A stretch of DNA of 64,000 nucleotides from the NCBI GenBank assembly GCA_947179155.2, contig OX359278.1, positions 24,643,297 to 24,707,296 of the forward strand, read 5' to 3'. Positions 35,075 to 46,707 of the stretch are shown one piece after another. The translations under genes were made by a program, and so were the position numbers. Each line of letters begins with the position of its first letter. The first letter of the stretch is position 1. Below the pieces are notes generated by a model. It had not been told where the DNA came from and ran no database searches. It saw only the letters and a list, made by a program, of their open reading frames with translations. Origin of the DNA: Hedera helix (Eukaryota > Streptophyta > Magnoliopsida > Apiales > Araliaceae).

Positions 35075-35319
35075 ACCCCCGAACATCGTAAGCGTAGTGG
35101 CCATTAGTCGTCTTTTGTGATCAAATCAGGTGCTTCTGGATCAACTGTTTGTCTTGCCTCAAGTAACCTGATGCTCATTGTTCGTTGTGGCGGCTTTGAC
35201 CGTAAGTCGTTGGGGTGGCTTCGTGTTAGGGTTCACCTTCCTTTTCGCATGTTGGGTCAAGCGACGACTTTGCCCTCCTGCCAGGGTTAGTAGAGAAGTG
35301 CAAAATTTGGGTGTCTACA

Positions 35320-35459
35320 TACGGGATAATGTAGGGAAAGGATTGATTAAATTAATATTCATTCCCACCGAGCATCAATTGGCTGACATATTCACTAAAC
35401 CCTTAAGTGAAGAACGATTTTGTACACTAAGAAGAGAACTTGGGATGTGCATCATTTGA
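35320..35459 (+). pseudogene. SIRE RNase H, C-terminal end
   Basis: After the duplicated TACGG the pol frame resumes with DNVGKGLIKLIFIPTEHQLADIFTKPL, the conserved C-terminal signature of copia RNase H, then LRRELGMCII and TGA at 35457-35459. It joins 31437 without a frame change, so the interruption is solely the LTR insertion. Confidence 0.92.
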
Positions 35460-35862
35460 CTAACTGTTTACTCCTTATGTGGTTTACTGAATTATACTTG
35501 AATGATATTATGTGCATCACTGGTCTTTAATTGAAAATATTTTGCATCCTGTGTACACCATCTTAATTCTTTAATATCGTTAATTTTTTTTTATGGTAAC
35601 TAAATAAAAGTTTAAATTTTTGAAAGTTACTTTATTCTGGATCACGTGATTGCCATAAATTTTTGGCTTAACTGATTAATTTTAAATTAGCTGGTATCCA
35701 ACTTGGTAACTGTCTCAATTTGGTAAATTAATTTTCGATTCTTGGGCGGTAATTTTGGGTTCCCCATAAAATCCTATTCCTTACTTTACTATTTAACCGT
35801 GACCACTCATCTCCTCCTTCTTTGTGCTAACTGCCATTGTCATCCATCTCAAGCTTTTCACT
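35460..35862 (+). other. Spacer between pol and the third ORF
   Basis: About 400 bp of AT-rich non-coding sequence. Position fits a leader for separate expression of the third ORF (spliced or internally initiated message). I see no definite splice acceptor or TATA box. Confidence 0.5.
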
Positions 35863-37539
35863 ATGCGAACCAGACAAGCAAAACGATTGAGGGAGATGTC
35901 CGAATCAGAGGATGAAATACTCCTATCCTCAATCCCTTCTGAACCAAGTGAGTTAAACACTCAGCAAAATGACACTCCTACCGAGAAGGAAGCACCCGGA
36001 ACCACATCATATCATACCAAGTCCGATAACCCTGGCTCATCCAAGAAGAGGAAATCAAAGGGGAAAGAGAAACGTACTACTCCCAATCGTCAGCGTTCTC
36101 ATGCATCTCGGCCGGTAACTTCCTCTCCTAATCTTTCTAATAGCTTTTTTAGGGGTTTGAATTTTGAATATCGCTATAGAACCTCCATTGTGTCCAAGAC
36201 AATCGTCTATGAGAAGTCCATTGATGTTCTTCTTTACCAAAACTCTCCTCTAAAAAATTGCTTTGAATCATCTGGTATTGCTACTATGGTTTTTCCTCCA
36301 TCCCTTTCTTATCCTAAATTGATTCAACAATTTTACACTAATTTTGAGCATAAAGGGGAGTCTTATAGTACCTTCGTTAAAGGCAAATCTATAGAGTTCA
36401 CTGTCACCGACTTGGGCCATATTCTGTCAATCCCACATTCTGGTATCTGTCCCTTCACGTTAAAAGGGGCAGCCTATCACCCATTCACTCCACTCGAGCA
36501 ATTATGTATTGTGCGAAATGACCCATTATTAGACGATGTTCTTTTACCCCAAATAGTGTATGTGTCACCCGTAGCCCGCATTATTCACAAAGTGTTAAGG
36601 TACACTTTATTACCACGTCTTGGTGGAGGGGCTGCTTTTACTTTCCAAGATTTGGTTGTGATTGCTATGATTCTTCGTGGTGTACCGTTTAATCTTGCCT
36701 CTATGATGCTACAACATATGCTCAATTGTATACATCAGATTAAAAAATGTCTACCCTATGGGGCCATTCTCACTCGTTTATTCCATCACTTTGAAGTATC
36801 ATTGGAAGATGAAGCCTCAGTCACTCACGTAGACTCTATTGATTCTGATAATTTGAAACTATCTCACTTAGCTTTCTGTGATGGTCAGTTCATTCGCTTA
36901 CCAAAGGCACCTCCTCCTGAATCTACCACACCTAATATTGCGTCTTTTGGTACCCCTCCTGAACTCATGTCCTTTCTTACTCAAATTCTGACTAACCAAA
37001 CGGAGATAAAGACTGATATACTGGACATCAAGCAGAGGATAACGTCCCTTGAACAGGGGCAATTATACATGGCATCCCCTGCTGCTGCTGCCATGTATCA
37101 TGATCTGGAATCTGAGTTTATTGATCTTCATGCTGGGTTCGAGATTTAGACCAATGCCATGGTTGATGCTCTACAGACAAAGGTGAATAGAAATGTCTGT
37201 CAATTAAGTCAAGAACTTAAATTTGTGAGCAGTCAAGTAGGTGTCTTGAGCAACTTTGCCGCTCAACGATTTAATCAAATCGGGGAATATATAAATGAAC
37301 CTCGTATTCGTCGTGTTTCATCCCCTGTTCCCGAATGGCCTCAGTGCAATTGGCTTGCAGAATTTCATGGAAATTTCATGGGGATGGACCTACCTCCGGA
37401 GACTGCTATCCCTCGACCTCCTCAGTTTGCAAATGAATTTTCCTTGGCTGAACGCATTGCTCGCACTGTTCATCATCGCTATTTTACTAATTGTGCTCCT
37501 CCCAATGTTCAGATTGTGAGCTTAACTGATGGTCTCTAG
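35863..37539 (+). pseudogene. SIRE third ORF: envelope-like / plant transposon-protein ORF, one stop
   Basis: The ATG at 35863 (MRTRQAKRLREMSESEDE) is the first good start after pol. The frame runs to the stop at 37537-37539 with one TAG at 37147-37149, giving 558 codons in total. The N-terminal third is Ser/Pro/Lys-rich with a basic, NLS-like KKRKSKGKEKR. The middle (RGLNFEYRYRTSIVSKTIVYE to GGGAAFTFQDLVVIAMILRGVPFN) resembles the domain databases call putative plant transposon protein. The C-terminal part (TEIKTDILDIKQRITSLEQ; NRNVCQLSQELKFVSSQVG) looks coiled-coil. I see no signal peptide or clear membrane span, so the envelope-like name reflects position only. Codon content matches the rest of the element. 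Confidence 0.8.
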
Positions 37540-37856
37540 TTAATGTTTAAACTGGTCTAATAGCTATTTTTGTTCTACTTTGTTCCTTTGTTTTTTTTTA
37601 TTACTCACATGGTCTTTGTTGAACTGCTCTATTTGGTATTTGCGGCTTCATAATATTAAAACTATTTTTTATGATGACAAAGGGGGAGACAAAACAGATT
37701 ATTGTTGATTAATGTTTTTTTTTGTGAGCCTGAAACAACTATGCTAAATTGAGAACTATAAGGACTGTATTGATCTGTTGGGTTTAAATTTATGGTATGG
37801 ATGGTTTTAGGGGGAGCCTAAATTTATTTTATTGTCATCATCAAAAAGAGGGAGAA
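37540..37856 (+). promoter_or_regulatory. 3' untranslated region and polypurine tract of the SIRE element
   Basis: It contains GATGACAAAGGGGGAGAC at about 37673-37690, a string usual near the 3' end of SIRE elements. Immediately before the 3' LTR it has AAAAAGAGGGAGAA (37843-37856), the PPT that primes plus-strand DNA. Confidence 0.85.
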
Positions 37857-39556
37857 TGTTGGTTTAGCCATATTCTATCCTATGATTTTGATGATGACAT
37901 GGCTAAATAAAATAAACCTTGTTGGTACTTTTCATGCAGATTTTTAAAAAGGTTGGTTTTTCAGCTCACCATATTAAACGACAATGCAACCAAGAATCAA
38001 GATGGAATGAAGAATGGAGGACTCTAGAATATTCTGTAAGATCACAGTTTTATATATATTTCAAATCAAAGCTATAGGTTTGCATTTGCATGATAATAAT
38101 AATAATAATAATAATAAAAATAATAATACTTGGGTGTAATAAAAACCATGCAACTGTTATTCAGCTTTTTGGAAAGAGTATATAAAATCTGTTAAGTTAA
38201 TTTCTTCCATAATTGATTGAGTTAAATTAATTGGTGGCTTTATAAGGAAACTATATCAAATAAAACATATTATGGCGTAATTGTACATGGTGCCTTGAAT
38301 CAGGGTTTTTCAAATCTAAACATGTCTATACAAACTGATTGGATGATCTTTCCTTATGTGGCTTAATTGATTGGGTAGTCTATCTGTCACGGGGATAAAA
38401 GATTCTTGCTGAAATCCTGCGATGGAATAATATCTTTCCATACATGACTTAACTGATTAAAGATATTTATAAGATAAATTAATGGGCAATCTATTTGTAA
38501 CGGGTAAATGTATCTTTGCTGAAATCTTGCTTTGGAATATACAAATATCTTGGTCAATCGTTACCATTGACACCTTCGGTAAAGCAAGGCTGATTTCATG
38601 CTAAGAGCATCTTTCACTGTAACGTCTATATTTTTCAACACCTATATATAGTGTGTCACGTTGATTGCTGGAACCACCGAAGTCAATATATATACAATAC
38701 ACAAAAGTGCAATAGTCGTTTTACAGCATCTTGTTTGGCTACACAAAGAAAAGTTTTTGTGTATTCACTGTACGTTCAAGCCACGTGTTTATCACTCCAC
38801 TTCGGAAAATCAAACTGGTGATATTACATATTTTGATCACTGCATTGCATTAGAAAATCTTTGAATTGAATATATATGTTACTGTGATCATAAGTTTGTG
38901 TACTAATCATTTAATTATGTTTCTTGAAGTACTAGACTGAGGTTCTGGGTTTATTTTGTTTAATCCAAGTATTGGGTTAAGTTGTGTTACAAACAGTTTT
39001 TGGGAAGCATAGGTGCTTAGGGAACAAAAGTGTTCAAGTGAGTATAAGTACTCAAGAGGTGCATAAGTGCACAAGTTGAGCAAGTGTGCTTGGGTCAGTT
39101 GGAAAACGTGTTGTGTAACATTGTTATCTTGTGAGTATTTTATATAATAAAAGGAGTCTCCAATATCATTTGATATTGGACGTGGAGTAGGCCACTAGAA
39201 TAAAGGTTAGGGGCCGAACCACGTAAAAATTCTTTATGTTGATGTGATTGGTTGGAATATTTTAATTGTGTGTTTTGTATTTCAAAATTAATTAATTAAC
39301 ATATATTTGTAATTCTAAATATATATATATATATCAGTAACTATTTTTCAGAATTACAAAACAACATAATCAGAGTCGGTTTTCAAATAAATATAAGCAT
39401 ATTATTGTCAGACTAATACAACAAGTGATTTGGCAAACTGAATAAGATAATACGGTAAATTGCATTCCTTGACAGATAGTCTAATTTATAAAAATTGGTC
39501 ATAGTTTACTCCACACTTATTCAACCCCCCTTCTAAATGTGCCTATTTAAATTTCA
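37857..39556 (+). repeat. 3' LTR of the SIRE element
   Basis: 1,700 bp, same ends as the 5' LTR, followed by the target duplication CAGTC (39557-39561). Differences from the 5' LTR include a shorter AAT repeat, ATTAATGGGCAATC against ATTAAAATC, and scattered single-base changes. Confidence 0.95.
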
Positions 39557-39561
39557 CAGTC

Positions 39562-40954
39562 AACCGAGAGGATCTCACCCCCCAGCAAGTTCAGTCACCA
39601 CCAGGGCACAATGCCCTATACCCGGAAAAAAAAATTAGTCCAAAAAACTATATTTTGATGTGACATGATAGAGATATGTTATGTAAATCCTAAATGGATA
39701 AAAATGTTCAATGTAGGGGGCGTTAAAGTGTAATGTAACAATGAATGGTATAATATATCATACATAAAAGCTAAGTAAAAGCATGCTAATATTTGCGTAA
39801 AAGGTCGGTAATGAGTTAGGATGTGTTATTAACCTATGTAAGGTATAATACATCAAGCATGTATTGATTAAAGACTTATGAATTAAGTTTAAAGAATGTA
39901 TGAGATGTGTTATGACCCTATAATGATATATATGTTGTATGTTGACAGATAGAATTCGGGTTAGCAAACCGACGCGATGAAGGATATGAAAGATGTTTAA
40001 GAAGCGTAAATGTTAAGTTTGTGATGGTTATCAGGCAAATTTTTCAGAACTTGTTGAAATGTAATAATTATTCTGTGTGAACTAATTGACAGACTATGTG
40101 ATGCGATATGTTTGAAATGTGCACTTCGTACAATTATGTGTTTTAACTGTTAAATGCAATATATGACATTTATAATTTGAAAATGCACAACTTGATAGAT
40201 ATGATGCATAGATATATGCATAATAAGAAATGTATGACGCTTGTATATAAACTGCGAGCATGAAAGATGTTATCTGTTGAACTTACTGAGCCGTCGTGCT
40301 CATTCTTGCTTAAACTGACATTTTTAGATAATTACAAGAAGACCAAAGATTTCGGTAAAGCAAAAAGGGTAAGGAATGATAAACGCAAAGAAGCGCATGA
40401 AGAATGTATTATATGCATTTGTGTAATATAATAAGTCAATAAATAATGTAAATTGTCTAGGTATAAGTTAATTAACGTCTTAGTTTTGATTTTAAACTTT
40501 GTCGTTAATAATGAGATATATGAACTATAAATCCATGGGGATAGCTATGTATGTATGTTTTATTCAGAGAAACGTTGTAATGAGGTAAGACTAATGTATT
40601 ATTGTAAGTCGAGTATTATATGTAATAAGCTCGCATGTATGAAACAGATATGGGTAAACAGGAGTATGTATGGATAGTTATGAATGGTGATCGGATTCAT
40701 AAGTTAAGTTAAGTAAAATCATAAGTTATATGATTTTGAAATGTAATAGACTAGGTCACGATTTATGTATGTATGGCCTGAGTTCTAACGTATAGAATGT
40801 GAACGTTATGATCTTGAGACATGTTATGAATGTAAGTTAAATAAACATGTTTATGAACTGTATTATATTTTAATAATATAGTTTTAAGGATAAATGTTAT
40901 GTTTTAACGCATGAGATCGCCTACAATAAATGTGGGGGTTTTGGGAGTGTTACA
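39562..40954 (+). mobile_element. 3' LTR of the plus-strand gypsy element, right part
   Basis: Continuation of 22563-24930 after the SIRE insertion. It includes a 39930-40210 segment homologous to 56930-57215 (GACAGATAGAATTCGG; TTTTTCAGAACTTGTTGAAATG; TTTGAAAATGCACAAC). It ends GGGGGTTTTGGGAGTGTTACA at 40954, a gypsy LTR end. The next base is copia RT sequence, so this element apparently inserted in a copia element whose left part is not found here. ORF 39758-39967 has no recognisable content. Confidence 0.75.
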
Positions 40955-41843
40955 GATTTTGCTTAGGATTGCGGGTTATTATGACTATGAAATCTGGCAA
41001 ATGGACATGAAGACGACCTTCCTCAATGTAAAACTAGATGAGGATGTATAGATGATACAACTAGAGGGATTTATTTCTAGAGATAGAATAAATCAAGTTT
41101 GAAAGCTACAACAATTCATTTATATATTAAAGCATGCTTCTTGAAGATGGAACATACGTTTTGATGAGACAATTAAATAGTATTATTTTTTCAAAAATGA
41201 GGATGAACCATGTGTATACAAGAAGGTTAGTGAGAGTGTTGTAACATCCTAGTATTATATCTTGATAATATATTGCTGATAGAAAATGATGTTCTGATGC
41301 TACAATCAATTAAAATGTGGTTATCTAAACACTTCTGGATGAATGACTTGGGAGAAGCATCCTACATATTGGGGATAAATATCTATAAAAAAAGATCAAA
41401 TAAGATGCTTGGCTTGGCCTAAGGAACATACATTGATACGATGCTAAAGAGGTTTAGCATGGAAAATACCAAAAGAGGTCTTATACCGATGGGCCATGGT
41501 ATATATCTCTCCAAGAAACAATCCCTAATAACACCTAAGGGGAGGACCATATGAATAAGATGCCTTATGCTTCGAAAATAAGTTCTATCATGTACAAGAT
41601 GATATGTACTAGACCAGATGTTGCCTATGCACTTAGTCTGACAAGCAGATTTCAGTCGAATCCTGGAGAAGAACACTGAAAAGTAGTGAAAAATATCATA
41701 AAGTACTTAAGAAGAACTAGGGACGTATTTCTTATTTATGGTGGGTCGAATTTAAAAGTAGATGGCTATACAGACTCGAGTTTTCAAACTAACCTAAACG
41801 ACAACAAATCTATTTTGGGTTATGTCTTTACCTTAAACGGTGG

Positions 41844-43338
41844 TGTTGGTTATTTTCTATATGAATATATGCGTGCAAGCATACACGATCAACAAGTAAT
41901 ATAATAGTAAGTAAAGTATCGATCTCACGAGGAAATAATAATAATAATATTCAAGTACTAATTTTATATCAACTCAATTTTATTTAAACAACTGATTCAA
42001 ATTTTATGTAATTAAATTATCTAACTAAAATAAGCAAATTATTAAGAAAAGATGAATATCAGATTTAAAAGTTAAGACTACAACTTTCCCCAATGTTTTG
42101 CATAAATATTTTCACTCTCTTGACAACTAGTTAATCGATACAATTCCTTAAGCGGAAATCATAAATATTTATTAAACATTTTCCAAGAGTTTGACAAAAA
42201 TATCTATTCCAATTAATCTACTATATTCCTATGTAAAATAATTAAGAATATATTCATTAAGTTTAAATTCCCAAAATACTTACATGCAACATATAAATAT
42301 ATTCCTATTTTATACGTAATGCATGCTATCATATTTAGATCAAAACCTAGATTTTATCTTCCAATGCCATCTAGGAAATCAAATAATTGTATGGTCAAAC
42401 AATTATAACATGTAAGAATAAAATATAATAAATGAATTATAAAGATTAATAATTGAAACAAGAGAGAATTAATTTATACTAAACATTGGGTTCCATTGTA
42501 ATCTTAAAATAAAATTAGTTCATAAGTAAATAAAAAGAACTCCACAAATTAAACAACATCGTAGCAAAAATTAAAGATAAAAGAATAAAGGATAAAATAT
42601 TTTGTAGCGCTTCTTCAATCTCCAATTCTTGAATCCTTGATGTTGCCTCCTTTGCTTCAATGCTTCAATGTAGCTCTAGGTTCTTGTGTGTATGTGCTCT
42701 CCCTTTGTCACGTATTTATAGGCCTCAAATATATCCAAACCGTAATAGGATTTATTTTTCCAAACCCTAATAGGAATTAAAATCCAATTTAGAATCAAAA
42801 AAGTCTCAAAATTCGCGAAATCCAAAATTACCGCGTCAGCCAAACGCGCGTTTATTTTTATTTTTTTCTTCCCGCTGAACAGCCACGCAAAGCGCAGACT
42901 GTTGCTTCTGCCGCGTCCTTGAAACGACGCCGTTTTACTCCTGTTTCATCCATGACCGCGCTTTGCGCGCAGTTGCTGCTCTTGATCAAAAACGGCGTCG
43001 TTTGATCTCCGGTTCCGTCATTCTCTCCCGCGCATGGCGCTGAAACATGTTGGCTGAATTTACGATTTTGCCACCGCGTATCTTAATTACCGTTATGCCA
43101 TTCCTTTTGCTATAATTACGTTTTTGGCCCTCAGACTTTGCAGAATTTACAACAATGCCATCAGTGATTAATTTCCTACAAAATAAAATATAAATTAATT
43201 AAAAATAATATAAAAATACTAAAAATAATAATAATGCATAACATTAACTAAAACACTTAAATTACTAAAAATACTTAAAAACTCACAAATAATTAAGTCT
43301 AAAAATATTAAATAAATAGATATAAAATCTAATTATCA
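41844..43338 (-). mobile_element. 1.5 kb solo LTR in copia RNase H
   Basis: On the plus strand it begins TGTTGGTTATTTTC and ends AAATCTAATTATCA, with the duplication GGTGG at 41839-41843 and 43339-43343. Removal restores LNGG|AVS, the expected RNase H text. On the minus strand it has a TATA box (GGCCTATAAATACG at 42713-42722) and ends in GAGATCGATACTTTAC-rich sequence. It is homologous in inverse to the LTR at 31750-33431 and shares the paired AAACGACGCCGTTT motif. Confidence 0.9.
42713..42722 (-). promoter_or_regulatory. TATA box of the 1.5 kb solo LTR
   Basis: The plus strand reads TATTTATAGG, so the minus strand reads CCTATAAATA. It is followed on the minus strand by GGGAGAGCAC, like the homologous LTR at 32503. 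Confidence 0.65.
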
Positions 43339-43750
43339 GGTGGCGCAGTGAGTTAGAAGCGTTTCAAGCAGCAAACAGTTGTTGACTCAGTGACAGAGGC
43401 AAAGTATATAGCTGCAAGTGAAGGTGCAAAGGAAGCTGTTTGGATGAAAAAGTTCATTATCGAGCTTGGAGTGGTTCATAGCATACAAGGATCAGTGCTT
43501 TTATTTTGTAACAATAATGGAGCTGTTGCACAAGCCAAGAAACCCAAGTCTCATCAAAGATCCAAACATGTGTTATGGCGATTTTATTTGATTAGAGAAA
43601 TTATTGAAAGAGGAGAGTGGAGCGAGTGGACTGTCACAACATTATTGCAGATCCATTTACTAAAGTGCTATCTCAACAGCATTTCGATCGCCACTTAGAG
43701 AAGATGGGTATTAGATACCAAAGCGATTGACTTTAGTGCAAATGAAATAT

Positions 43751-44847
43751 TGAAATTAGTATGCCCTCATATGTTGATATGATAAGCATATACTTTGTAA
43801 TCATATTCATTTATTAATAAAAGTTTTATTTAATAGCATTTCATTATTCATGATTGATTTGTTGAATTAATAAAATGGATAAACTCATAGTTTTAGAGCA
43901 ATGCTTCTAGAATCATAATGTTGATTATGCTAATGAGATTTAAATTCAAGATAGCTCAAAACTAAAATATTCATAATCGGGTATAATAAGTTATACATGA
44001 AAATAGGTGAATGATCAACAAATGATCTACCGCTTCCAGTAAAGGGAGATAATGTCCTATATGATTCGATAAATGATAACTTAGTAGTCGTTGGCCAAGG
44101 TAGAATGAGAATTAGAAAGGAGTTTCTAATTTACATTAATTAGAGTTGTGCATTTAAGAATCGAAATATATATGATCAAATTATATAAGACTTGATAGTA
44201 ATTTCATGTCTTATATTTGATTGGGACATTGTGTGGTAGAATGATTGAATTGTATCGTAATTATTCTCGAAATAGGTTCTAAATGATCAAATGTTGAAAC
44301 TCATATTATCTGGATAGTCATAATATGTTGAGAAGGTATTCCTCATGATGTAGAATAAATAAGTATTCGTTTATAAATAAATTAAAGGAGTTTAATTTAT
44401 TATTATAAATAGTATTATAATTGTTCTAATTTATTTTTCTACTACCGACTTAATATTGAACCTAAAGGGTTACAACATAAAAGAGAAATATTTATTTTAG
44501 ATGTAAATGACATAATGATAATAATAAATTAAGTATATTTAATTAATATTATGGTGATAGAATAAATTAAAAAGCTTAATATTTATACTTAAGTACTTTG
44601 AAAATACTAATTATAAATTAATAGGAGGAGACTTATTATTATTATTATTTAGTTCCAAAATGGTTTAAAATTTTTAATTATTATAATAAATTAATATAGT
44701 TCCAAATTAGATTAGAAATTAAATTCAAAACTCTACTCCTAAAGAGTTTAGGAGGGTTGAACAAATTTAAAAATAAGAGAGGTCTTGTTATAGATTAGGG
44801 TTAAACGCACAATTACAAGTATTGGAGAAAAAAAATTTCTCTACCTC

Positions 44848-44881
<34 letters not shown>

Positions 44882-45209
44882 AGGCTAGTCACCTAAGGTT
44901 TGAAGAAACATAAATCTACATCTTGAATCAATAATCTCTTTATGGATCTCCTCTAGAGGCTACACGCTTGTTAACATTGGTCCGTGGATTCCATTCAAGA
45001 AACACGAAAGATATTGGAGGTGAACTCGTAGATGTTCAAGAAATTGAATCTACAAAAGTATAATCTTTTATCCTTCATCAATTAATAAGTATCATATAAG
45101 AAAGATTATGGAATTTGGTTTCTAGATTTTTTAAAAATATGATTTATGCCTGCTTCCACTATTCTATGCAATTTTGATTTTATGAATGTACTATTTTTAT
45201 AAATCAACA
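43751..45209 (+). mobile_element. 3' LTR of the truncated copia element
   Basis: It begins TGAAATTAGTATGCCCTC after the degenerate PPT and ends ATAAATCAACA. It is homologous to the LTRs at 54889-56809 (plus) and 52184-53758 (minus). Relative to those it lacks a segment of about 350 bp near 43978. It contains an (AG)n run at 44851-44878. The TATA region is decayed (TTTAAAAATAAGAG). Confidence 0.85.
44851..44878. repeat. (AG)n microsatellite
   Basis: About 14 AG units just downstream of the expected start site in the copia LTR. Confidence 0.9.
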
Positions 45210-46386
45210 CTAATATGAAAAGAGAAGTTGTGGAGTGCGTTAGTAGGTGCCTAACTTGTCAGAGAGTTAAGTCGAAGCATTAGAGACCAAGTGGTCTATT
45301 ACAACCCTTATAGATCCCAGAATGGAAATAGAAGCATATTACAATGGATTTCATGGTAGAGCTTCAAACTATGCACAAAAGGCTATGACGCGATATGGGT
45401 TGTAGTGGATGGACTAACAAAATCAACACGCATTTCTTACTAATTAAGATCATGTTCAATTTGGGTCAGTTAGTCAAGTTGTACATAAAGAAAATTGTTT
45501 CAAGACATGGAGTGTGGGTATTGATTGTGTCAGATCGGGATCCGGGTTTCACGCCAAATTTTTAGAGAAGTCTACATGATCTAATGCGGACATAATTGAG
45601 GTTGGGCACTACATATCATTCTCAGACAGACGGGCAAAGCGAAAGAATAATTTAGACATTGGAAGACATGTTATGTGCCTGTGTTATGGATTTAAGAGGA
45701 AATTGGGAAGACCACCTATCGTTAGTAGAGTTTGCATATAACAATAGTTATCATGCGAGTATAAGCATGCCGCCTTATAAAGTCCTGTATGGGAGAAAGT
45801 GCAGAATGCCATTATGTTAGGACGAAGTAGGGAAACGTCAACTTTTGGGACTGGAATTGGTACAACAAAATGCAGAGATTGTCAGAGTAATAAGAGGGAG
45901 ACTGATAATAGCTTAAGACAGATAAAAGAAGTATGTAGACCAGCATAGACAGAAGAGAGATTTTGACGTCAAAAGTTTTGTGTTTTTGAAAGTGTCTTCC
46001 TAGAAAGGGAAGATAAGATTTGGAAAGAAAGAGAAGTTAAGTCCCAGGTTCATAGGACCTTTTGAAGTATTAAAGTGAATAAGAGAAGTGGCGTACGAGG
46101 TAATTTTACCTATTAAACTAGAACATATCCATAATGTGTTTCATGTGTCAGTGTTACAACCGTATAAGCAGGATTATAAACATGTAATAGAATATGAACC
46201 TATTTAGGTTGATAAAGATTTAACGTACGAAGAAATTCCTATTTAGATAATTGATATGAAAGAACAAGTTTTAAGAAATAAGGTAATACTTTCTGTAAAT
46301 GTAGTATAGAGGAACCACAGTGCCGAAGAAGCTATGTGGGAACTCGAAGAAAATATGAAGAGAAATTATCCGAATCTTTTTGTTTA
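45210..46386 (+). pseudogene. Ty3/gypsy integrase and chromodomain pseudogene (3' end of pol)
   Basis: Read with stops and frame changes: zinc-binding CLTCQRVKSKH; core with HITMDFMVELP (first Asp), VLIVSDRDPGFTPNF (second Asp) and GTTYHSQTDGQSERII (Glu); NWEDHLSLVEFAYNNSYHASI; PPYKVLYGRKCRMPL; then KLSPRFIGPFEVL, HNVFHVSVLQPY and a chromodomain-like tail (RNHSAEEAMWELEENMKRNYPNLFV) ending in TAA. Chromodomain tails are known to direct integration to marked chromatin. TAG and TAA replace Gln or Trp at several sites. The upstream part of this element was displaced by the copia insertion, whose LTR abuts it at 45209. Confidence 0.9.
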
Positions 46387-46425
46387 ACCTTGTAATAGTG
46401 ATTCCGGGGACAGAATCCTTACAAT

Positions 46426-46435
46426 GGGGGAAGAA
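46426..46435 (+). promoter_or_regulatory. Polypurine tract before the gypsy 3' LTR
   Basis: GGGGGAAGAA directly before TGTAATGACC, the standard arrangement in chromovirus elements. Confidence 0.85.
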
Positions 46436-46667
46436 TGTAATGACCAAGATTTTTAGAATATATTATAATGAGATGTATGTAAGGAATTTCTTAATGAAAT
46501 GAATTTTATTTGAAAAGTTATTGTTATGAAGTGATTGCTTAAATGTATGTGTTTTATATTTATTAAGTTGAATAAGAGATGAGATATGTAATATCCAAGA
46601 TATTTTAAGTGGCATTATAAATAAAAATATTCATTTAATAAAAGGAAATTTTTTATTCGAAAGGTAT

Positions 46668-46707
<40 letters not shown>

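Larger units (their letters stand above)
31438..35319 (-). mobile_element. Tat/Ogre-like gypsy solo LTR inside RNase H, with a nested LTR
   Basis: On the plus strand it begins TGTCGACGCCGGGATTTT and ends AATTTGGGTGTCTACA, with the duplication TACGG at 31433-31437 and 35320-35324. On the minus strand it starts TGTAGACACCCAAATTTTGC, a start I associate with plant Tat-group LTRs, and it contains GGGTGCCTAACACCTTCCC near its 3' end (split by the nested LTR). Without the nested insertion it is about 2.2 kb. The inverted copy at 62349-64000 matches about 33780-35319. Removing it with one duplication copy restores the RNase H frame exactly (LR|DNVG). GC-rich palindromes lie at 34764-35074. Confidence 0.9.
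24931..39556 (+). mobile_element. SIRE/Maximus-type Ty1/copia retrotransposon, nearly complete
   Basis: Order: 5' LTR (24931-26636), PBS (26639-26650), gag, pol (protease, integrase, RT, RNase H), a third ORF, PPT (about 37843-37856), 3' LTR (37857-39556). The target duplication is CAGTC (24926-24930, 39557-39561). Without the 3.9 kb insertion in RNase H it is about 10.7 kb, a normal size for this clade. The copia order (integrase before RT), the DSGCSRHMTG protease motif, an extra ORF after RNase H, and the sequence GATGACAAAGGGGGAGAC before the 3' LTR support SIRE. By eye the LTRs differ by about 20 substitutions plus small indels in 1.7 kb, so insertion is recent. Coding is disabled by stops and one frameshift. 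Confidence 0.93.
40955..43750 (+). pseudogene. Copia RT-RNase H pseudogene, 5'-truncated and split by a solo LTR
   Basis: RT text over several frames: YYDYEIWQMD, TTFLN, LDEDV, MIQLEGFIS, DEPCVYKKV, then PTYWG-I for the conserved YILGI region and SKMMYDMMCTRPDVAYALSLTSRFQSNPGEEH. RNase H starts at 41686 (KYLRRTRDVFLIYGGSNLKVDGYTDSSFQ; GYVFTLNGG), is interrupted at 41843, and resumes at 43344 (KQQTVVDSVTEAKYIAASEGAKEAVWMKKFI; PKSHQRSKHVLWRFYLIREI). Many stops and frameshifts. A degenerate PPT (AGTGCAAATGAAATAT) precedes the LTR at 43751. The family looks like the Tork/TAR group of copia elements; I am not certain of the clade. Confidence 0.88.

Noticed and set aside
41686..41904. ORF of 72 codons as a separate gene
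   Set aside because: It is copia RNase H running into the inserted solo LTR at 41844.
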